DNA of 64,000 nt, taken from Gymnorhina tibicen (lineage: Eukaryota > Chordata > Aves > Passeriformes > Artamidae). Made by a program: the position numbers and the translations under genes. The stretch spans positions 1,017,136 through 1,081,135 of the forward strand of contig VXAZ01008129.1 of assembly GCA_013399875.1 (NCBI GenBank). Reading direction: 5' to 3'. The notes under the pieces are model-generated. The model searched no databases. It saw only the letters and a program-made list of their open reading frames with translations, and had not been told where the DNA came from. How positions within the stretch are numbered: position 1 is the first letter of the stretch; each line of letters begins with the position of its first letter. Shown in pieces: positions 52,401 to 64,000 of this stretch.

Positions 52401-55209
52401 CAAGGTCACAGACAGGAGTTGGGAGGGCAGGAAAAAAGCAACCCCTAAAAGCCAAATAATAGAAAACAAAATTAAAAATCCTGACGTTTACTCTTTTTCA
52501 TGGTGGAGTGGTTTGCAGGAAAGCTACATGCGGTTTTTAACTGCTTGGGACTATCAGAACACACTCTTCTCAATCCGTAGATTGGTGGCAGGTTTTGGTA
52601 GCACAAAAAGTCATTACAATAAGTTCCCCTTCACTGTCCACCCAAACATAACCCCCCAGAGGGGACAGGTCATCTGGAAATTTATAAAATAGCTCACCAC
52701 GAAGACCAGTTTTCATCTTCTCTTTTAAATAATCAATAAAAAATGTTTTCCAACAATTTGCACCCTGCAAGAGGATTTCATTTTATCTTGATAATTTAGG
52801 ATTTTCTCTCCCTGCTGTCTGCAGTTAAGGACTTTTTTTTTATCTGTTCCATCTGTGAAGTGCAATGAATTTCTGATAGACTTTATAGTGACTGTCCTTA
52901 CAGTTTAAATCTTCCCAGAGAACTTGTTTACCTGTGCTTACTAAACAGGCCGTGGTGTAATAAATCATTTAAATGGACTTACAATTTGGCTGTAAAACAT
53001 CAAGGGATGCTGACCAAGAACACTATTACATTATAAGCAGAAAACTCGTGTTATAAACATTGTTCTCATGCATTATACACAGTGCAAGGTTAGATATTTT
53101 ATGCAGTAACGGAGGCAATAGACGAGGTTTTTTCTAATAACATTATCAGTGTACAGAACTATCCTGAAGATGACAACTTCATGAACCTCACAGTGGGACA
53201 GACTCTGTCCTGAATTAAGTGGTTTTCACTATGATTCCTTTCAATTTTTGCTGGAACAAGCGACTCTGAACAGCCCTTGGGAGCCACATACATGTGTGTA
53301 CACGTGGGTTATACCGTGGCAGAATTTGGACAGTATCACAAACTTGATACCTTTCCGTGGAACAAGGTTACCACACAGGCTACCCTCCAGGGCTCCCTGG
53401 ACATAGAGGAGCTGGTGGGACTTGTCAATGATGTGTGAAAGCCATACTATTTTATTACAGCAGGACCTAGAATATCCGGGCAGAGGCCAGGGTGTCATAG
53501 AGGCAGCTACTTTAAAATCATAACATAAAACCCCTGAACTCGATGGCACAAAGGAAGAATTCAACTGACAGACTCAAAGATGACCACACAGAAGCATCTG
53601 GCAGAGCCACACAATGTGCCCACACAATCTGGGTCATTTGCCTTCACACCAGGACGTGCCTCCCTGTACTTATTCAGCTCCAATTCACTCTTCACTTACA
53701 TAAAAAACCACAGCAAACACAAATACCAGTTCCTGAAGCATCCCATGAATGCACTCACATTACCCAGGAAGATAGAGCTATCACCTCCAAAGGGTGATAT
53801 AGGGAGCAAGAAGTGGATCTGTATGATATGGATGGGACCAGAGCCCAGCTAAGTTACAGAGATGGCAGAGCTGCACAACATTAGTGCTCAGCCTGGAAAA
53901 GCCATGTTTATGCTGCCTAACTACTGGCAGCCTGGGATCCTAGAGAATTTTGTGGAATTAAGGGTGCTATCCTGTAGGGAAGGCCCCCTGAGATATCAGA
54001 ATGACTGGCAGCACACTGTGATACTGTGCAGGAAGGTTTTCTCAGCTTAGTTAAATTTAGCCTTTTTCTTGTGGCTATCAACACTTCACCAGCCAAAACA
54101 GAGATAGGATTATAAGCCACAGGCATTGCAAAACTTCATCTTAAGGAGTCAAAGGAGAGCATTAGGTCAAAATGATCTGAACCAAAATCTGCTGGTATGA
54201 AGGAGGGAGAGCAAAATAAAGAGGAAAACAGAAAATTCATACCACACAAATCTTCAGACATTGGGAAGGAGAGAGTCATGAGAGAGTCGAGGAGAGAGGG
54301 ATGAGACCCAGCCACTGAAGGGTAAAGGAGACATGATGAGGAGATGCAGTGGGACATGGAACAGGTAGTTTTCCGTCTGTTTCTCTGCTGCCAACAACCA
54401 CGTGTGTGTATTGCCACATGCTTGTTGTTACCCTTCCGCTGCAAGTTTCCACAGTACCTTCTGAAGCAAAAAAGATCACTTAAATTTTCTTTGGCCATGT
54501 AAGTAAAGCTTACTTCAGACTTCACAGCAAGGTGGATGAGGAAAGCTCACATGATCTTTTACACTGACTCCAGCACATTGGGCACAACAGTCAGCTGGCC
54601 CAAACTGGGATGTTTATCAGACCCAGAAGAGGATATTTGCCATCCCCAACATTGTCTTTGTTCTTTATAAGCTCTGTGGACACTCCAGCCTGAGAAAGAA
54701 TCTGAGAGAAAAACAGAAAAGCAGCTCTTCTTCTTGATGAGCAAAAGTTTATTTGATTTATACTTCTTCCACCTAATTTATAGACAAAGCATAAGAGTGT
54801 GCTAATGTGGGGTCAAAGGATGATTCTCTGGGTCAAATTCTGCTCACAGCTGTATGAAAACAAATTTTTACATCCATTTAATTGGTATTTACATTAGTGT
54901 AATCAAGTGAAGAAATTGTCTAGTCGACTCTGATCTGACTCTCACATCATGAAAATTCAAAGCACAGAAAACAGTCCTATTTAAATAGGCAATTTTATGC
55001 AAAGGGACTGGCAACTTCTGTGTCCTTACAAGTCGGCAGCACCACCTCTTAGCACCCCACCACTTCATTTTTAAGCATGCACTTCCGTGCTTTGTTCGAC
55101 AGACCCCTTATCTTAAAGCGGGATTTTCCTATACATCTCTGAAAGCCTCTACATGGTCGTCCTTGCAACCCCATCCCAAAATTTTGCTGCAAAGCTGGCA
55201 GAACAAAGC
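49481..55209. other. Intergenic DNA, no gene recognised
   Basis: No recognisable gene, RNA gene or mobile element. Open frames of 107 to 129 codons (52327-52692, 53241-53564, 54136-54525) show no family signature. The 52930-53140 part is A/T-rich with ATAAATCATTTAAATGG-type words and resembles the enhancer-like segments elsewhere, weakly. Confidence 0.5.
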
Positions 55210-55266
55210 AAAAAAAAAAAANNNNNNGGAGAAAAAAAAAGAAAAAAAAAAAAAAAAAAAAAAAAA
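55210..55266 (+). repeat. A-rich tract interrupted by six N bases
   Basis: A run of A is followed by six N at 55222-55227, then GGAG, A9, G and a longer A run to 55266. No AATAAA lies in the preceding bases, so a retroposon tail is not supported. As at 32537-32538, the tiny number of N bases inside a homopolymer points to a base-calling or polishing problem. Confidence 0.9.
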
Positions 55267-55549
55267 TCACTGCACAGCTGCAATGAAGCTTCTGGCAAAC
55301 CAAGGTCCCTGCTGTCCATGCACACAAACCATCTCCTCCACCCATTAGTTCCTGTCCACACTTCCCTGAGCTCACTGTTTGTACAGCGCTTGGGTACGTC
55401 AGGTCCATGGCCCATACTGAGTGTTCCTGGGCACAAATGTAACACAGACCACAAAGAAATCATTATCAAATCACAGGGAAGCTAAAAAGAAGCACCTTTT
55501 CACCCACTTTCCAGCAGACAAGAGGGAACTCAGGCTTTCTTAACTTCTG

Positions 55550-55880
55550 CTTGTACAATTAACACTCCTTCATTTCACTTTATCATCATGGGGCATTTTC
55601 CTATTTGAAATTGTTTATTAACCTGAACCAAATTTTGCTATGTATTTACATTTAATCATCCAGCAAGCCTGATTATCTTGAGTACTAATAATAATCAACA
55701 CATTACTAACATCACTTTAGTTTTAAGCCTTATGACTAAACATTGCAAATTAATTCCAAGTTAATCAGTTTCATTAGCTATGCAAATATGTCTTCGGCTT
55801 AAAGCATTAAATCAGATTTAATTTGCTAAGACAATATTCATTGGGAGTTTATGCAATCCATTCTTGCTTTCCATTAATTA
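55550..55880. promoter_or_regulatory. Candidate regulatory segment with consensus octamer
   Basis: The segment has an exact POU octamer ATGCAAAT (55780-55787), flanked by repeated TTAATCAG, AATTAATTCC and ATTAGC words within complex A/T-rich sequence. Octamer plus homeobox cores is typical of neural and developmental enhancers. No conservation evidence is available here. Confidence 0.22.
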
Positions 55881-58800
55881 AGGCACATTACACTGTGGGG
55901 TCTCTATGCAAAAAAAAAAAAAAAAATCTGAAAAGACAAAACTGTAAAACTTGTGCCTTCATTTGTAACTTCTGTATTATGACAAGATCTGAAAACAAAA
56001 GGAAAAAAATCAAGTCAAGGAGACAAAAAAAAAATCACAAGTTCCCTCACAGCAGAAAATAGAATGGATTTAGGTGCATTTAAACTTATATACATCATAA
56101 ATGTTATCTCAAGATCACTGTGTTGAGTTTTCCTTACTGCAAGAGTAGTAACACGACATCACAGGTTATAGGAGTGATCTCACTTGTGCTTTAACTCTGA
56201 AGTGCCTCAGTGGAAAGCGTGAAGCAAACTCGCTGAGGAGAGCTGAGGATGCTAAGGTGCAGAATTACTCCTTGCAGAGTATGCAGATGTACAGACCCAG
56301 GAGAGTTTGTGAGCAACTAGCACTGTAGACAAACAAACAGAGTTTGGTTGATTCTTTTATTTATTCGGGCAAGTTTCCTTTGCATCAGTGGATGTTTCTC
56401 CTGTGCAGAAACACAAATATCAATGTTGTTGAGCAGGGATTTAAGTACCTGGCCTATGGGGCAGGAAATTATTAGAGATATCTAAACACCGGGTTCTTAA
56501 TACAAAAAACAACCTGGGAAATTGAGGATGTGAAAGCCAGATGAATCAATGGGCTACTCTGGAGACTTGAATGGGCTGCAGCAGATTCAGCTGTGGATGT
56601 GCTCCTTGTTGCAGAACATCTGGGCCTGCAGGTGCAGAGCTGAGCACCCAAAATACCAGCTCACACAGAAATCGCTATTTACCCCTGTAAAATAAGGAAG
56701 GGCCGGTGATTAAAATATAACTTGGACTCCCCATGTGCCACTGATGAGTGACTTGGCTTCCAGATACCTCAGCTCTTAACCTTCGGTAACGCTAGCCTGT
56801 GAAGAGGGATGCTTGAAGGACTGGAAAGTGCTAAATGTAAAAGCACTATGTAAACCTTTGCTATTGTTTTCCCATCTGTTTAGGTACTGATGATGTTGGG
56901 TTTATCCCAACAGCACTGTGGAAATAGTAGATCCACAGTGGGAAGCTCTGTTTACAGGAACACCTTGATGTTTGAGCTACGGAAATGGAATCCCTGCTCA
57001 GTCTTGTGAGTGCTGATTTGAATGGCAGCAGGGTGACAGGGAACAGTGCAAGTTATCAGCAGTTATTTGCATTTTACCTCACATCTTCATGTTTCTGCCC
57101 CGTGCATGTCTCACTCTTTGAAATGTTAAATATATCTAAAGGCTGGCCCCAAGCCACACAGAGTATGTACATTTGTGTACAGCTTTAGTGTTAATGAGCA
57201 AAGAAAGAGCAGGGGTAATTAAGGATTGAACTTAGAGCTAATTTTCATTTGGCTGGACTATAACTGTTAAGGGATTTCAAAAGATTTTTCTGTTTCAGAT
57301 ACATCTTGGCCTGATACCAAGTGGTTTTGATTTCAGTGACAATGACCTGTGCCTCTCAACACTCCTCGCTCAGTCAGACCACGACTGGATACACAAGGAG
57401 TTCCACACTCCAGTCATCCCACAGATCTGGCCATGCTGCCCGCTGCAATGACTTGTCATCCACACTAATGATGATCTTCCATGAAAGGGTAAATAGATCT
57501 TAGGGAAATAGATCGGGTTGAGTCTACCTAATCTGAGAGATGACAGAGGGGTCTTCTCTTTGCACCTCTGGTATGTGGAACAAGTGAAATAATGCCACAT
57601 CTGAACCCCCTGTGCTGAGGTGCAGCTCTCCCATGACATCCCAAGCCAGGGGCAGAGGGGACAGGAGAGCCTCAGACCTATCTTCCTCTCCCAAGCAGCT
57701 TGTGCTTTTCTTCCAGAACACAATTTCTGAATCAAGACTGAGCCTTTCCAAACCAGTGAAAACTTCCTGCTGTTCTTTTCCATTCTGCAAGCCGTTTCTC
57801 ACAAGCCATCTGCCTCGGCTTTGGCATGAGGACAATCTGGTTAGATCTGGGTTGGCACCAAGCCGGTTGATTAAACCAGTGCTCTCTCAAAAACACGTCT
57901 GCTCAAAAGGCAGTTTCCCGGACCATCCATAATTCAGGTTTCTTTTGCACACCTAAGCTGCATCAGTTATTATATAGAAGTAAAGTCACATCTAGAGACC
58001 GATGTATGACTACACCCTGGGACAAATTCCACCCTGTCACAGCTGAGTGAACTTAGAGTAGCTGAATGTACACAAACATGTACAAACTGGGTTATAAAGG
58101 CTGGGTCTGACTGCTTCGTGTGGGAAGATGGAGGGTGGGATATACATCTGTCTCCCATGGCCACTTCAGCAGGTATTTCCTTCTTTAGCAGACCTTTGCA
58201 GGACGGAGAGCTGTTACTCCATGGATCCACTCCATGTACCTACACCATTCATCCCCTACACTCAGTGGGATTAATGCATACAACTAACTTCAGCCTGTGA
58301 GTGTGCTCAACTTACTTTTCATGAGATTGCTCACGCCCATGCAATTTCAATAACTGAAAGGCATCCCAGAAATCAGAGACAAATTTTTTAAAAAACCAAA
58401 TAACTTCTTATTGTTACAGTATTCCACTCTTTGCACATGCTCACAAATTTTAAAAGTATAGAATTAGAAATCACTCATCTCCTTTAGTTTTTATTCTTCA
58501 CCAGTTAAAATGTTGGCTTTTATTTCCGTTTGGAGCCCCTCACTCCCTTTAGGAGAATACAAACACGTACAAAGGTTTCATGGATGTGTAAGGAGTGTTG
58601 ATGCTCCCTCCATCTTTGAGGATTTGGTAATCAATTATGTATTTATTTAATAAAGATCGAAGCCACAAAATTTTTTTTAAAGAGAATATTTGCTTTTCTC
58701 TTTTAAGTTTCCCAGTTACTCATCTAAACAAGACACACACCAAAAAGTAATGAGGAAAGGTGTGAAAAGGGACTATCTTGACCTCTACGTTTTTCGCAAC

Positions 58801-60920
58801 CAAGAGACGTGCTGAACGAATTTCATCTGTGGAGCTGCATCAATTACATATGAACTCACAAGAAGTGCACCCTGTTCCTGTTTATTTGAACCCAAAGCAG
58901 CTGAAGTGGAGGCTTAAAGCAACTGACATCCTGTGCTGATACAACCTGGCCCCATTCTCAGCAGCTACACCAATGAGTGCCCTCATGACAGCAAAGAAAC
59001 ATTAGGATCCTGTGGCCAGCCTGCCCTTGGGAAAGGAACACAGCACACTGAGAAAGAAGAGAAAAAAAACAGTAGGGGAAGCTCCACAAAATATCTTTCT
59101 GATATTTATCCCACCCATACTCTTCTGCTTCATTTCGTCTGGAAAACTCTCTCCTCTGGCAGCTGTGCACACCAATCCCACACTTCGTCTGAGCCAAAAG
59201 GAACGAGGTGGAGACAGGAGAGTTGAGCCAAAGGGTGCTTGCTGTGTGATCTGGGCATGTAGCAGCTGCTGGCTGCCTAAGCCAGAGCTCTTTCCAGCTC
59301 CCCTTCACACACAGGCTTCATCTGTGCTCAAGGGAGCCAGCAAGAGGCACGGCAGGGCAGCACCAGCCCTACAGCTGGCAACGCCTTTGGCTTCTTGGGC
59401 TGGCGTGGGGAGGTAGGAGAGTGTGAGCAGAGCAAACTAGCACTGAATGGAGCAGGAAAGGATGCTGTGTGGAGCTGGAAATAGGGGGGGAAAATCAAGT
59501 CCCCTACATGCCAGAGTCTCAGGGTAGCAGTGCCTGCTGGCCAGGCAGTGAACGCACAGGGACCTGCTCCTCTGGACACCTTGGCTGGCAGGGCCACAGC
59601 AGGAGCTGTGGGACTGGAGAGAGCTGAAGAGTGCCAAGGCTTGCTTTGCTGGCCCAAATGCCTTTGGAGGGAACAGGAAGCTCCTACAACCCAGAGGAGG
59701 CCAAGGGACAGGCTCTGAAGCACATCAGAGCCTGAGAGTTTGTACATGCGAGAACATAGCTCATGAAGGGCAGTGGGACATCCCAAACTAACATATAAAA
59801 GTAGACAATGACTCCAAATCTAAACAAATAAATAATCAGAAACACTGCACTAAGACGTCATCTGTGGCCCTTCCCACTTCATGGGGCTTTGGTGATGTAA
59901 GCCACCACCTGAGGACTCACTTTTAGTCTCCTTTAGCTGGTATTCGAACAAGACTGGCCCTGCTGAGCCTGACAAAACACTTCCTTTCATCCACAGTAGG
60001 CTAAGCTCAGTGGGAGAACAAGAGTGTATCCTGATCAGAAAACAAGTAGAGAAGTGTTCCAGAGACAGCTGGTAGAGTACACATCTCGGAAAGACATTAA
60101 CGATGATATTAATACATATAGAGAAATGCAATAAAGTCACAGCAGCAAAGACCTGTCAGCTAATCTGAATCAGAAACTGTAGAGAAAAAAAAAAGGAACA
60201 AGCAAAAGTTATAGCAAACTAAACATAAGAAAAACAACCTCTTACCTTCCTTTACTCCAGACAGCAGCTTGCAGGTGCTCAAACCCCAACCAAGAGCTGT
60301 ACCACCCATCTGGAAAGTAGGAGGCACAAATCCAAGTCCCCTTTGAGCAGGAAAGGCACCAAGCCCAGGCTCCCTTCACCTTACCGGCAGCAGCATTTCT
60401 TCCCTTTGTGGAAGCTCTTTAAAAGACAGGGATGAGTTTGCAAGGATTTCCTCCTCCCAAATGCTAGGTGTAGTGCTTCGCAGCTCTGGATCCTGAATGG
60501 ATGCAGCTGTTTGCCTCCAGGAACCCGGCTCTAGGGTGAGCTGGGCTTCATATTCCTGCCTCTGCCCAGAGCTCCCTGGTTTACTCTGGATGGCTCTCTA
60601 TACAGCTTGCATGACTTGGAACTGCTTTTTTTGGAGGGGTCTCATTCCTTCCGTGAGCTTTACAAAAAGCTTACAGACCAAACTTTGGAGGTGGGTGCTG
60701 CTGCTGCAGTGGTTGGATAGGTAATAATATGTAGGCAGAGAATTCTGCTATCAGCCCCACCTCTTCAGCCTCAGGTGATACTACTGACTTCTGCAAAAAC
60801 ACATCACAGCTAAGCCCAGGTAAGGAATGAAAGAACTGAGGTCAGTCATCTCCTGGGGCTGTTCTCAAGCATTACACTAACTCCTTATCCACACCAGTGA
60901 AGCACTACTGAAAAGAAAAA

Positions 60921-60941
60921 AAAATAAATAAATAAATAAAA
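60921..60941 (+). repeat. (AAAT)n microsatellite
   Basis: About five AAAT units sit inside a longer A-rich tract (60911-60950). No retroelement body is recognised upstream. Confidence 0.9.
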
Positions 60942-62508
60942 AGAAAAGAAAGAGGCATATGAGGTTAATCACAAGTAAACCAAAAGTGCCTATCATTTAG
61001 ATCTTGATTCCAATCTCACTTCATGTTGGTGTAAATCAAAATGTCTTTCATTTTTCTTGAATTTCTGCCAGTAATCATTAAAATGTTTTACAAAATAGTC
61101 TTTCTTTAGGGCTACTAGGAAGTGTAGTATATTCAGGGAGATAATCTGGTTGTCAAGATGGTTGAAAACATTAATCTTTCTTGATTTTGGCCTGACAATG
61201 CCACACACACACATCTCCCCCAAAAACATAATGCCTGCTCTAGCTCATTACCTAAACAGCTGACAGACTCCATTAATCTGACACTGACTTGGGGAAAAAG
61301 AGCTGTATTCTTTGTAAGTCATATAAGGGCAAGCAGAAATCATTCCTACAGGTTTTATCATTATTAATGCATTTTCTGACTGATGGCCAATTACACAACA
61401 TCCTACACCCTTGGAGAGGATCGCCTTGGAAATACTGACCTTGAAATAATGTAACCCTCTTAGATGGCAGTGGAAGAGGTAAGAAAGTGAATAAGCTGAA
61501 GATGGATAACACAACTACTTTTTGAAATGAACACCGAGACTTGGAATTATTCTCCCTTCTAAGTCTACATATATTTGTCTAACTCAATAATTTCTCTTTT
61601 AATGAACTCCCAGGAAAAACAGAAGTATTGACTGCTTTCAAAACCATTTCATGATATTTACCAGAAGAACTGCATTTATTTAATTGTTATAGTATGGGGT
61701 GAGCTATTATTTTTATCTAATGAACTTGTACTAACTATTAAACCAATATTTAATTACTGAAATTACTTCAGTCTTATTTTAAGAGTGTCCCCTATCTATC
61801 TCTGCACTGTCAGAATCACACGAGCTGGCCTGCCTTACGTAGCAATTGAAACTCAGTGTAATTGCAGCCCTTTTGAACCTGAAAGTCCATGAAATACTTG
61901 AACCAAAATCTCACGATCTAGGCAGCATGCCATTATTTTTTTCACACAGCATCCAAATATCATGGGAATGGCGAAGTGTAGAAGCTCAGTGGAATTTTAC
62001 CAATCTGGCCACATCTACTGATAAAATAAAAAAATACCCATTCTGACTAGGACCACTAAAAAGAGATAAGATGTGCCACAGGTATTTTTGTCGAGGGTGG
62101 CATCCCACAGCACGGAGCAGACACTTATGTAAAATTAACAAGGTTGGGTGCAAAACTGCTTCTTACTTCGTGAACTTTGGAAGTCACATTTTGGTATCAT
62201 TTGAAGCAATGTTAATCCAGAGTTCAATCAAATTCAAATTTATGCCATTACAAACATGAGCAGAATTTGGCTCTTAAATTACAGCAGCTAAGCACAACAG
62301 ATTTTGTTTCCCTTGGAGTGTTTTAAGCTCCTGATACAGAGACAGCTTTTATGTCTTTAATAATGCCTTCTTCCTCAATTCAAAGAAGTAAGCATCAAAC
62401 ACAACCCAGAAGAACAGGGCTCCCTTCATTGCTCACGATGGCTTTAATTTATTTTAAAATAGTCTTTAAATCAGTGCACAATACGTGCTAAAAGTGACAG
62501 AGGAATCA

Positions 62509-62550
62509 GGCTCAGACCTCATTGTGAATGGCTCAGACCTCGTTGCAAAT
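62509..62550 (+). repeat. 21-bp tandem duplication
   Basis: GGCTCAGACCTCATTGTGAAT (62509-62529) is followed by a copy (62530-62550) with three differences, and a partial GGCT starts a third. Confidence 0.88.
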
Positions 62551-62794
62551 GGCTGTACCACCCTCTTTTGACATTTTGAGATAACAGACAAAAAATAAAT
62601 AAGAAGGTGAAAGAAAGTCTTTGGAAGGGGGACTGAAAGACCACACTGTACTTAATTATTGGATTTATCATCCAACTGACACACGGATTACTGGATCAAA
62701 GACCAGGGGGTTTGTCATCTGGCGAATAAAGCTTACAACTCATCCTACCTCAAAGCTTACCCAGCCTTTAGGCTTTGCTGTGTTACTGTACCTG

Positions 62795-62922
62795 TATAAA
62801 TCCGCAGCCTGCCTTTTCCATTCAGTGCCCCTCTCAGGCACTCAGACGCTGGTGCAGACAAGGAGCCCCACTGGCCTCACTCAACACCTGCAAGCGTACG
62901 CTCGCACACAGTTACAGGTAAG
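62795..62922 (+). promoter_or_regulatory. Possible TATA box and first (or internal) exon with strong donor
   Basis: TATAAA lies at 62795-62800. About 25 to 32 bases on, a pyrimidine-rich stretch ends in TTCAG (62821-62825). Then 92 bases follow to a good donor, CAG|GTAAGC, with GT at 62918-62919. This can be read as TATA, start site and first exon, or as an acceptor and internal 92-base exon. The 62621-62932 frame is open across it, but its translation matches nothing I know. Each signal is common by chance; their order is what makes it worth listing. Confidence 0.22.
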
Positions 62923-64000
62923 CCAGACTTAACTGATGGGTCAGTCAGAGAACTAATTCTAGGGCCCAAGTGGGAAAAATCCCACTCCCCTGACTCTCCT
63001 AATTTACCTTCCACTGCGGAGCTGGTCCTGCTGCTGAGAGCCCAGGGTTAACTCCCCAGTGCACTCACAGCCTCCACAGAAGGATGCAGAACACCCACAA
63101 AATGGTCACCGTCCTCTACTTCATGAAGACACAAGCACTAACCCTGTCATTATATTCATGAAGAACTGACAGCTCTGGCACTGCACTGAAAGCACACACA
63201 GTGAAGTCCTGGGGCACAGTAACCATTGTACAGAGACCTGACCAGAGCCAGATTCCTTTCCAACTGCTTACAAACGAGCCACAGACTTCTTTCTCTCTCA
63301 GCATCCTTCCTCCAGCCTTTACTGGAGGTAAATCACTGGTTTATTTACCCTGGCCAAAGCCCTTCCCAAAAACTTAGTGTTTTTTTGGTCAGGAATTGCT
63401 GCAAATCACAGCACAATGCTGCCAGACAAACTGGGAAGAAAGAGTCGATCATTAAGTAATTGGCTAAATAACAGAGACTCACTTTCTGTAAACAAACACT
63501 CCTATTAATCAGTACTCAGGAGGATGGATGTGGTCCAAAGTTACTTACTGCTTGCTGCTTTGTGACTGTAGTGACATATTTTTAACAGCGCCTTTACAAA
63601 CGTGTTTCTTTTTTGAGTTCTGGGCCTGGTTAAAGTGAAAGACAGTGAAATGTTAAAAATGTAATAAAAAATCCAAGTAATGGAAAGGAGCTGAAGGTCT
63701 GTGTTAAATGGGAAGCTGTACTTGACTAAGCTGGCTCAATCATTGTCAGCTCTAATTCAACTGTAATTAACACAGCTCAGCACATTGAGCAGTATGTTAG
63801 CAGGGCTATGTCAACTATTCTGGCCAAGCTCATCTATAGGATAGAAAATAATGAGCCACTTTAGGTTTAGTTCACTAATCAGTACACAGAAAAGCACTTC
63901 ATCTTTCCAGTACCACAGTGAAAAAAAAACCTCACACAGAAAGCAGTGAGCACAAACTCCTGAGATGTGCCATACTGCCTGTTACCTCTGTGCTGCTCTT
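62923..64000. other. Intergenic DNA, no gene recognised
   Basis: No gene or element is recognised. The part from about 63600 to 63800 is A/T-rich and complex, with TGTAATTAAC and TCTAATTC words that resemble enhancer sequence, weakly. Confidence 0.5.

Larger units (their letters stand above)
55267..62508. other. Intergenic DNA, no gene recognised
   Basis: No recognisable gene. A 17-base A run occupies 55910-55926. The G/C-richer part at about 59000-59800 contains long open frames on both strands (134 and 152 codons) without known homology. A weak MIR-like phrase near 56828-56860 was not called. Confidence 0.5.

Noticed and set aside
55149..55485. Frames crossing the N-containing A-rich tract on both strands
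   Set aside because: They run through poly-lysine or poly-phenylalanine and undetermined bases, so they are artefacts of the homopolymer.
56828..56860. Core-SINE-like tail words (GCTAAATGTAAAAGCACTATG)
   Set aside because: The match is too short, and nothing upstream follows the expected element order.
59328..59786. Minus-strand 152-codon frame in G/C-richer DNA
   Set aside because: A frame on the other strand is also open nearby, the translation is low in recognisable motifs, and there is no start context or homology.

Overview
This window looks like gene-poor DNA from a bird nuclear genome, rich in A and T. The best evidence is two CR1 LINE fragments of the avian type: both carry the conserved 3' tail, and one ends in short ATTCTATG-like units. 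Interspersed repeats are otherwise very sparse, one old MIR-like SINE relic survives, and I see no mammalian L1 or Alu-like elements. I found no operon, bacterial gene, rRNA, tRNA, CRISPR array or recognisable viral gene. Species cannot be read from the sequence.

Layout. Bases 1-283, minus strand, carry an uninterrupted 94-codon stretch that closely matches the FERM domain of FARP1 (FERM, ARHGEF and pleckstrin domain protein 1) and runs off the left edge. Its N-terminal end is abrupt, has no splice acceptor at the break, and has a stop upstream in the same frame, so I read it as a 5'-truncated processed retrocopy. Twelve bases beyond that break lies a foldback of two arms of about 64 nt with a 6-nt loop (295-427). 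From 428 to about 30,000 I see no gene, only short tandem repeats, one G-quadruplex motif (4253-4270) and some homeobox-site-rich, enhancer-like segments. The centre holds a decayed antisense CR1 (30034-30864), a MIR-like relic (31168-31275), a purine microsatellite with strong G4 and triplex potential (31525-31672), and a 44-nt poly-T next to two N bases (32472-32552). A second CR1 3' end lies at 42999-43214. The right third holds small tandem duplications, a CpG cluster beside A/T-rich enhancer-like DNA (about 48890-49480), a second N-containing A-rich tract (55210-55266) and a possible TATA box with a good splice donor (62795-62922).

How it works together. Nothing here forms a pathway. The window reads as intergenic or long-intron DNA whose functional content, if any, is probably regulatory. 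The most distinctive locus is the FARP1-like fragment with the adjoining foldback at the left edge, because processed gene copies are uncommon in birds, the frame is still open, and a transcript in the FARP1 sense direction would also carry the hairpin.
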